From NCBI GenBank assembly GCA_033807775.1, contig CM066317.1:40055870-40119869 (forward strand): a DNA stretch of 64,000 nt, in the 5' to 3' direction. Of this stretch, positions 58,378-64,000 are shown piece after piece. The notes under the pieces were generated by a model that worked only from the letters and a program-made list of their open reading frames with translations, was not told the DNA's origin and searched no databases. A program made the translations under genes and the position numbers. Every line of letters starts with the position of its first letter. Position 1 is the stretch's first letter. The DNA comes from Saussurea involucrata (taxonomy: Eukaryota > Streptophyta > Magnoliopsida > Asterales > Asteraceae).

Positions 58378-60149
58378 GCTTCATGCAGGGCAGAGGGTAC
58401 GAAAGATAAGGGTCAGGATGACTCTGATGATGACTCTGGTGATTCATCAGATCATCCTGAGGGGGAGAAACCAAGGGAGAAAGCTGCAAGCAAAGGTCTA
58501 CCAGAACCACCAATATCAGCAGAACCCCTAAACCAAGCACCTTCAACTGAAACCCACGGAGGAAACCAACAGAAGTCCACAGAGGCAACACCCACCTCTG
58601 TGGAAACAACCTCTGTATTTGGAGAAGATGTCCCAACCCATGAACAAGTTCAAATCTTGACATCTTCTGAAGAAGATCAACCCATCCCTACACCAAAACC
58701 AACAGAAGAAAACCTACCTTCCCAACACCCAAAACACCAGAAGAACCCAAACTTCCATCTCCAACACCAGAAGCCGAGAAGACAAAATCTCCATCCCCCA
58801 CACCCAAAACCAGATTCAAAACCATTGCTCACAAAAGAAAACATCTGAGCAAAACCACAGAAGCCTCACCAATCAAGCCCTCAGAAGAACAAGTGCCAAA
58901 ACCAAGAGAGGTAACCCCGACAACAACAGAAATACCCCCACCTAAACCCTCTGAAATAGAAGTGTCAAATCCAACAGAGGCAACCCCCACAAAACCAATA
59001 GAAGCACCAACAACCAAACCCACATCTACTTCAAAGCCCTCAGAACCCCAAAAGATAAAACCCACAGAGGAAACTCCATCTCTACAAGAAGATCTACAGC
59101 CGAAGGCAAAAGATAAAGGCAAGGGGATAATGACAGAGGAACCCAAGAAGAAGAAGCCAAAGCATCAACCAGCAGAGAAATTGATGAAAAGCTCCTTCGA
59201 CGCCTATGTGACACCAAAACCAGAAGAAGAAGACTGGGCTTTCGGTGCTACTCCTCTGTCAAATATACCTGTTCTGGATCCAAAGGCAAAAATCACAGAG
59301 GATCGAGTGGCCCAAATTAGGAAACAAATGGATGCTCTGCGCAGGCCCATGCCTCCACCCGGTGCACCTCCACCACAGATGGAAGAGGTAGTGTACAGAT
59401 ATCTGTACAACAGAAGTGCCAGAGATCCTCTGCCACCAACCATTCAAGATCCCGACTTCCATGCTGACCTCGAGAATATCTTCACAAGAACAACACCCAA
59501 GCCAAAATATCAAGTCTTCTTAGAGTCCAAAATCGACAAGGTCATATACTGTAAGTTTTCTCAAACCAGAACTACACCTAAGGTTTCCTACAACATATAT
59601 AAGGTCAAAAGGGAGGAAAGAACCGTAACCCAATTCTCAGATGCTGATCTGAGAAATCTAAGTCCCTACGACCTACCCGACCTTCAGGACTGGACGAAAA
59701 AGAACTTCACGACAGATGCACATCGAAAGGCATACAGGGTGATCAGAAAAGCCATGCGCGAGAAACTTCTGTTGTATAGCCTTGTCGACTTCCAATTAGG
59801 ACGAGATCTCGGACCACCAGAAAATAACTTCCCATCCTCTGAAATACTAAACTCGATCATTACATCTCCAAGAGTCGGGTTAGTTTATCAAGATCCTGCT
59901 GGGAAGTCAAGATTGTTCGTAGAGATGGACTGTCAGAAGTATGCAACAAGTACTTTGACAGAATTCAGAGCAAGCCTCGTGGAACATAGAGGAACGGAGC
60001 TCATGAATCAAGCTCTCGCAGATAGACTGATAGAGGTCATCGACCAAGTAATCAACTTCAGAAACCTCTGCATCAGATTCTATCACGAGCTCAAGGAATT
60101 AGGATTCGACAACAGAAGTTTCAATGACTTCAAAGACGCCAACGTCTGA
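58378..60149 (+). pseudogene. Accessory ORF of the SIRE-like element, C-terminal part
   Basis: Reading continues in the same frame to about 58700 (Ser/Asp-rich) and then best in another frame through 60149. A Pro/Thr/Lys-rich stretch with TEE and TEA repeats is followed by a folded-looking region: DWAFGATPLSNIPVLDPKAK, VYRYLYNRSARDPLPPTIQD, QFSDADLRNLSPYDLPDLQD, LLLYSLVDFQLGRDLGPPEN and LVYQDPAGKSRLFVEMD. The DFQLGRD segment recalls EDLQLGVE-type motifs of plant retroelement proteins. No known enzymatic motif. Confidence 0.6.
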
Positions 60150-60335
60150 TATCCTCTAACAACCTCTGCAAATCTTTCCTTTCATAATGTAATCAAGTGT
60201 AAGTGCCTCTGGCATAATTTTGTATGAAAGAAAAGTAAAAGCTTTTGAGGTACATTGTTACACCTCTTATCATGCACTTAGCCTAGAAAACCTTGCACTT
60301 TTCAATTTTTTATTTTTCAATACTTAGGGGGAGAT

Positions 60336-61079
60336 TGTTAGCTCCAATCTTTTTGTTTATAGAAGTATTGAAAAATAGGCTAAGTATAGAAGTCTTCGAC
60401 AGAAGCTCTGCCGAGTCACCGAGAAGACCGAAGCATAGAAGTCTTCGACAGAGGCTCTGTCGAGTAACCGAGAAGACCGAAGTAAAGAATCACCAGAAGA
60501 CTCTTCAATGCGGACAAGGCCACAGAGCCTCTGTCATACTTGACAGGGCCTCTGTGGTATAAAAGACTAGAGCTCTATACTAGGACAATCGTGCTTCTCA
60601 CGATTTCTGCTGTACGAAGATCCTGAAGATCATTCGTACAAGGCGTGACCTGACAACTCCACGTGTCAAACTCTGATGGGTCTTAGCCTTAGTAGAAGTC
60701 GGCGCATTTAATTAACGTTGTACCTGCAACAGTACCTGAATAGTGTCTTTGTACCTTCAGTACTTATTGTCTATAGTTTGTCCCCTTTAGAAGTATTATA
60801 AATAGAAGACTCATGTTGAGTTCTTCTATTAAGCTTTGCACGACACACACACCATTAGAACAAAATTCTTGTTATATCATCGGTGTTCTTGGTGTTCTAT
60901 TTATATCAATATATAGTGGGTTATTGAGCTATTTATCTGTGTTATTTACATCTCACGTATTTGATATAGTGTGTTCTTCTACCTTATTATATCTTTTAGT
61001 TCGTTAAAAACGCTTCCGTATTATATCTTGTTTGAACTATTAGATAGAATCATCATTGTTAGCAAAACCGGAACCAACA
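60336..61079 (+). repeat. 3' LTR of the SIRE-like element
   Basis: 744 bp, TGTTAGCTCC to GGAACCAACA, preceded by the polypurine tract CTTAGGGGGAGAT (60323-60335) and followed by the ATAAG duplication. It includes the same duplicated CTTCGACAGA(A/G)GCTCTG block as the 5' LTR. Confidence 0.93.
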
Positions 61080-61596
61080 ATAAGCGAGAAGTTCCAACCA
61101 TGAGAAATTGGGTCCACGAGGTCATGCACGGATAAATGGGGGCGGCTATTATCCATTGGCGTATTAATAAAAAACCGGAGTCGTCTTTGAGCCAATGATC
61201 TTTCCAAACGTTGATAGAATGACCATTACCAATTTTCCAACGGAGGCCCAATTTAAGGACAAGTTGCGAGTGCCAAATACTCCTCCAAATAAAACTTGGA
61301 GCGTTTCACAAGCGGGCCGTCATGAAATTACCATACGGGTAATATTTTGTTTTAAGGAGGCGACCAACAAGAGAAGACAGGTTTTCGACGAGCCTCCATC
61401 CTTGTTTACCGAGCATCGCAAGGTTGATAGCAGTAAAATCACGGAAACCAAGGCCACCAAACGTTTTTGGATAGCAAAGCTTGTCCCAAGAGAACCAATT
61501 TATGGAGCGATATGAACGAGTCCCGTCCGGGTGATGGTAATGCCGAAGCCCGGTAGAGGTCTCTTTCCCTTTGTCTTAAAAAAAGAATGAAGTTTT
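61080..61596 (-). pseudogene. LINE ORF2 segment, unit A continued
   Basis: The other half of the interrupted LINE fragment. On the minus strand it encodes, in broken frames, the end of an RT region (SINWFSWDKLCYPKTFGGLGF, NLAMLGKQGWRLVEN) and LRWKIGNGHSINVWKDHWL, continuous with 46151 across the insertion. It begins at the tandem junction near 61596, so the RT catalytic part is absent. Confidence 0.8.
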
Positions 61597-64000
61597 TTAA
61601 ATGATTTTTTAAAGAGGGGGTGGAAAACATAATATGGATAAGATATGAATAAACCGGAGGATAAGTGAAGAAATTATTAAAAAAAATGAAAGAGACTTTT
61701 ATGTATTTGTGTCATTTAATCAGAATGATGTGTCATCCACAATCCGGTTTAAAAGATAACAAATTATTCATTGTTATAGTGGATATATGGAACACCCTGA
61801 TTTTTGGAAGATATCGATTTTAAGATAAATATGAAAAATAGGATTTTGGATTAAATCATAGATTTTATGGTCTTGTTGGATGGATAATTCAAATACGAGT
61901 CCAACGGTTCTTTCCGGAGCCAAATCGGAGCTAAAACGAAGAAGTTATGGCAAAAACAGTGTTTAGAAAGAAACCGGGCGACAAAAATCGCGCGCGGTTT
62001 TGGCGCTGATGTACCCGCGCGGAGCGTCTGATCTGCATAAAAACGCGATTTTCAGCCCCAAACTTCATTTCTTCATATCTCTCTCATTTCTACTCCGTTT
62101 TTGGCGATTCAATTTGCTATGATTTCGTTTTTAGAGCTTTTTGAGGATAGAGTGTTAGTTTTGGGAAGATCCAAAAGTATTTGGTGGTGGAGTGGAAGCA
62201 AAGATCAAGAGCTCGTCACCATCACCTCCATCTTCAAGAAATTTAGGGTTTTATAGGTTTTCACCAAAACCAAAGTGGTGAGTTCATCCTCGTAGTTTCT
62301 AACCTTTATTATGAGTTATAAATGCTTCATTGTTGACTTCTTAGTGTTTTATCTCACCAATTTCGGTTTGGATGATTTTGAGAAAAGTTATGTCAAATTG
62401 GGGTTTTGGGTCAAAATGGAGATTTTGATGTATTATGTTTGAGTGAACGATTCTAAGTGGTTGGATATGAATATTTATGGTTGGAAACTTTTGGATTGGT
62501 GTCATTACAAGAATTGAGAAGAGTGGGCATGCTAACGAAATAAGCTACACGATCAAGAGTACAAGCATGCCTAGCTAATAAATGAGACGACCCATTAGCG
62601 AGACGATTGATCCAATGGACGGAAAAGTGGTCTTTGAAGTTGAGAATGTGTCTAATTTTCTTAATAATGTCGCCAAACTCCGAGTTATCCTCATAAGTGT
62701 CATAGATCGCATCCACAACCATCTTTGCATCCGACTCGATAATAATATGATTGTCCTTGCGGCGAGAAATCCATTGGAGGGCGTTGCAAATGGCAAGGGC
62801 TTCACATTCTCTCATGGGCGGGATGAAAGGACAAGGCGAGGCGTAAGCCGAAATGAAGACCCCTCGAGTTGTCTCGAAGGACGGCTCCAAAACCCGCTTT
62901 GTGACTCGGAGTAAAGATCGCGGCGTCCACATTACATTTAAAAAAACCCAAACGCGGCGGTTGCCAACAAGGAACGAGGGGGGGTTCCCGGGGGATTTGG
63001 CGGGAGTCTAGAGGGGTTAGACGCGATCCTCCAATCCATAAGCATAACGTTAGCGCGAGTAATTACCGAAGAAGTATCGCGAGGACAATTATTCCAAAGA
63101 ACCTCATTTCGACGAAACCAAATGCTCCATAAAATCATGAGAAAAAAATAACGGGATTGACCAAGGTTGTCGCGGATAAACTTAAAGACCAACTCATGGA
63201 AGGAATTGGACGTTAGAAGTAAGTCCTCGATGGTATTTCCGAGACCCGCCTAGTACCATATTTGACTATTCAAGGGGCATCCAACTAAAGCGTGCCAAAC
63301 ATTTTCCACATCTCGAGAACACATGGGACAAGAGACCACTGTTCTAACTCCTTTAGATTGGAGGGCAAGACGAATGGGTAAAACATTTCTGATAGTTCTC
63401 CAAGCGAAAATTTTGATTTTATTAGGGATGTTGGCATTCCAAAGAGCATTCCAATCTCCGTTCAAGAAAAGGTGAGAAGTCGAGGCTATATGTTCTGTGA
63501 TTGTGCGATGGTTAGATTTGATGGAATAAATTCCATCACGCGACCAATGCCAAATAAGAGAGTCATCCCGATTGTTGGAAGGAGGACGAAGATTGGTAAT
63601 TTTGATATAATCCTCATAGGAAAATAAATCATTGATAAGCGAGAAGTTCCAACCATGAGAAATTGGGTCCATGAGGTCATGCACGGATAAATGGGGGCGG
63701 CTATTATCCATTGGCGTATTAATAAAAAAGCCAGAGTCGTCTTTGAGCCAATGATCTTTCCAAACGTTGATAGAATGACCGTTACCAATTTTCCAACAGA
63801 GGCCCAATTTAAGGACAAGTTGCGAGTGCCAAATACTCCTCCAAATAAAACTTGGAGCGTTTCCCAAGCGGGCCGTCATGAAATTACCATGCAGGTAATA
63901 TTTTGCTTTAAGGAGGCGACCAACAAGAGAAGACAGGTTTTCGACGAGCCTCCATCCTTGTTTATCGAGCATCGCAAGGTTGAAAGCAGTAAAATCATGG
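61597..64000. repeat. Tandem composite repeat, unit B (runs off the window)
   Basis: Same order as unit A without the SIRE insertion: A+T-rich start, LTR fragment (61788-62490, CGCG cluster at 61980-62035 lacking a short segment) and LINE remnants (62453-64000). The window ends about 160 bp before the position equivalent to the unit A end. Confidence 0.88.
62453..64000 (-). pseudogene. LINE ORF2 3' part, unit B (partial at window end)
   Basis: Minus-strand frame 63972-63250 encodes KQGWRLVENLSSLVGRLLKA, IWRSIWHSQLVLKLGLCWKI, INVWKDHWLKDDSGF, IPNKIKIFAWRTIRNVLP and a zinc-binding CPMCSRDVENVWHALVGC, ending at the TAG (63250-63252) shared with unit A. Further broken frames (63192-62938, 62932-62453) carry the linker and an RNase H-like domain (ECEALAICNALQWISRR, IIESDAKMVVDAIYD). 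Longer open stretches than in unit A, but still dead. Confidence 0.85.

Larger units (their letters stand above)
46152..61079 (+). mobile_element. Giant SIRE-like Ty1/copia retrotransposon, element 3 (14.9 kb, defective)
   Basis: LTRs 46152-46894 and 60336-61079 start TGTTAGCTCC and end GGAACCAACA; ATAAG flanks both sides. A primer-binding site (46897) and polypurine tract are present. Order: gag, protease, integrase, RT, RNase H, a long spacer, then an additional 5-kb coding region, as in SIRE/Maximus copia elements. LTRs differ at about twenty positions by eye (about 3 percent), yet pol has many stops and frameshifts. The word CCTCTG and its complement are extraordinarily frequent throughout. 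It inserted into the LINE part of composite unit A. Confidence 0.93.
44096..61596. repeat. Tandem composite repeat, unit A (split by the SIRE-like element)
   Basis: Unit A consists of 44096-46151 and 61080-61596. It joins a gypsy-type LTR fragment (from 44285) to the 3' half of a LINE read on the minus strand. Unit B starts at about 61597 with the same words (TGATTTTTTAAAGAGGGGG at 44101 and 61602). Subtracting the 14,928-bp insertion and its 5-bp duplication gives a period of about 2.57 kb. Confidence 0.85.

Overview
This window is a repeat-rich stretch of plant nuclear chromosome, almost certainly from a eudicot. The evidence is two spliced plant defence genes, A+T-rich introns, plant-type Ty1/copia and Ty3/gypsy-like LTR elements primed by initiator tRNA-Met, a PIF/Harbinger transposase and many MITEs. 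The giant copia element carries an extra coding region after pol, of a kind I associate with SIRE-type elements of the daisy family (Asteraceae). That family assignment is inference only. I saw no bacterial, organellar, tRNA, rRNA or CRISPR features.

Layout. 1-6640: remains of LTR retroelements in minus orientation, with two unlike LTR-type ends around a decayed interior. 7690-9610: PIF/Harbinger transposase region. 9841-11135: a Tourist-like MITE with TAA target duplications and two purine-rich hairpin MITEs. 12292-22174: a HIR-type (SPFH/band 7) gene on the plus strand with five coding exons. Its last intron has grown to 7.2 kb with a (TA)n tract, a Helitron-like end and a chain of five inverted-repeat elements lying in TA/GA microsatellites. 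24272-32786: copia element 1 (plus), whose 5' LTR contains a hAT MITE. 32897-43928: an isochorismate synthase (ICS) gene on the minus strand, 13 exons recognised. Its introns hold at least four MITEs, copia element 2 (37004-41858) and a solo LTR with a perfect 222-bp tandem duplication. 44096-64000: two tandem copies of a roughly 2.57-kb composite of gypsy-type LTR fragment plus LINE 3' end, the first split by a 14.9-kb SIRE-like copia element (46152-61079).

How the genes relate. HIR proteins are membrane-microdomain scaffolds linked to hypersensitive cell death. ICS makes isochorismate, the precursor of salicylic acid (and of phylloquinone). The two genes face tail to tail; without copia element 1 they would be about 2.2 kb apart. 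The recognised ICS exons join in frame and keep the catalytic motifs, but no chloroplast transit peptide is visible upstream of the first one.

The most unusual signal is at the word level. Several unrelated LTR elements each carry a private, self-complementary short word at very high density: CCTCTG/CAGAGG over the whole SIRE-like element, in coding and non-coding DNA and in different codon phases; TCCGGA (20 copies in about 630 bp) in the leader of copia element 2; TTTGCGCCAA, GCGATAGTGACA, GTCGCTGAAA and CGCGCGG words in four LTRs. Copia element 1 shows no obvious equivalent.
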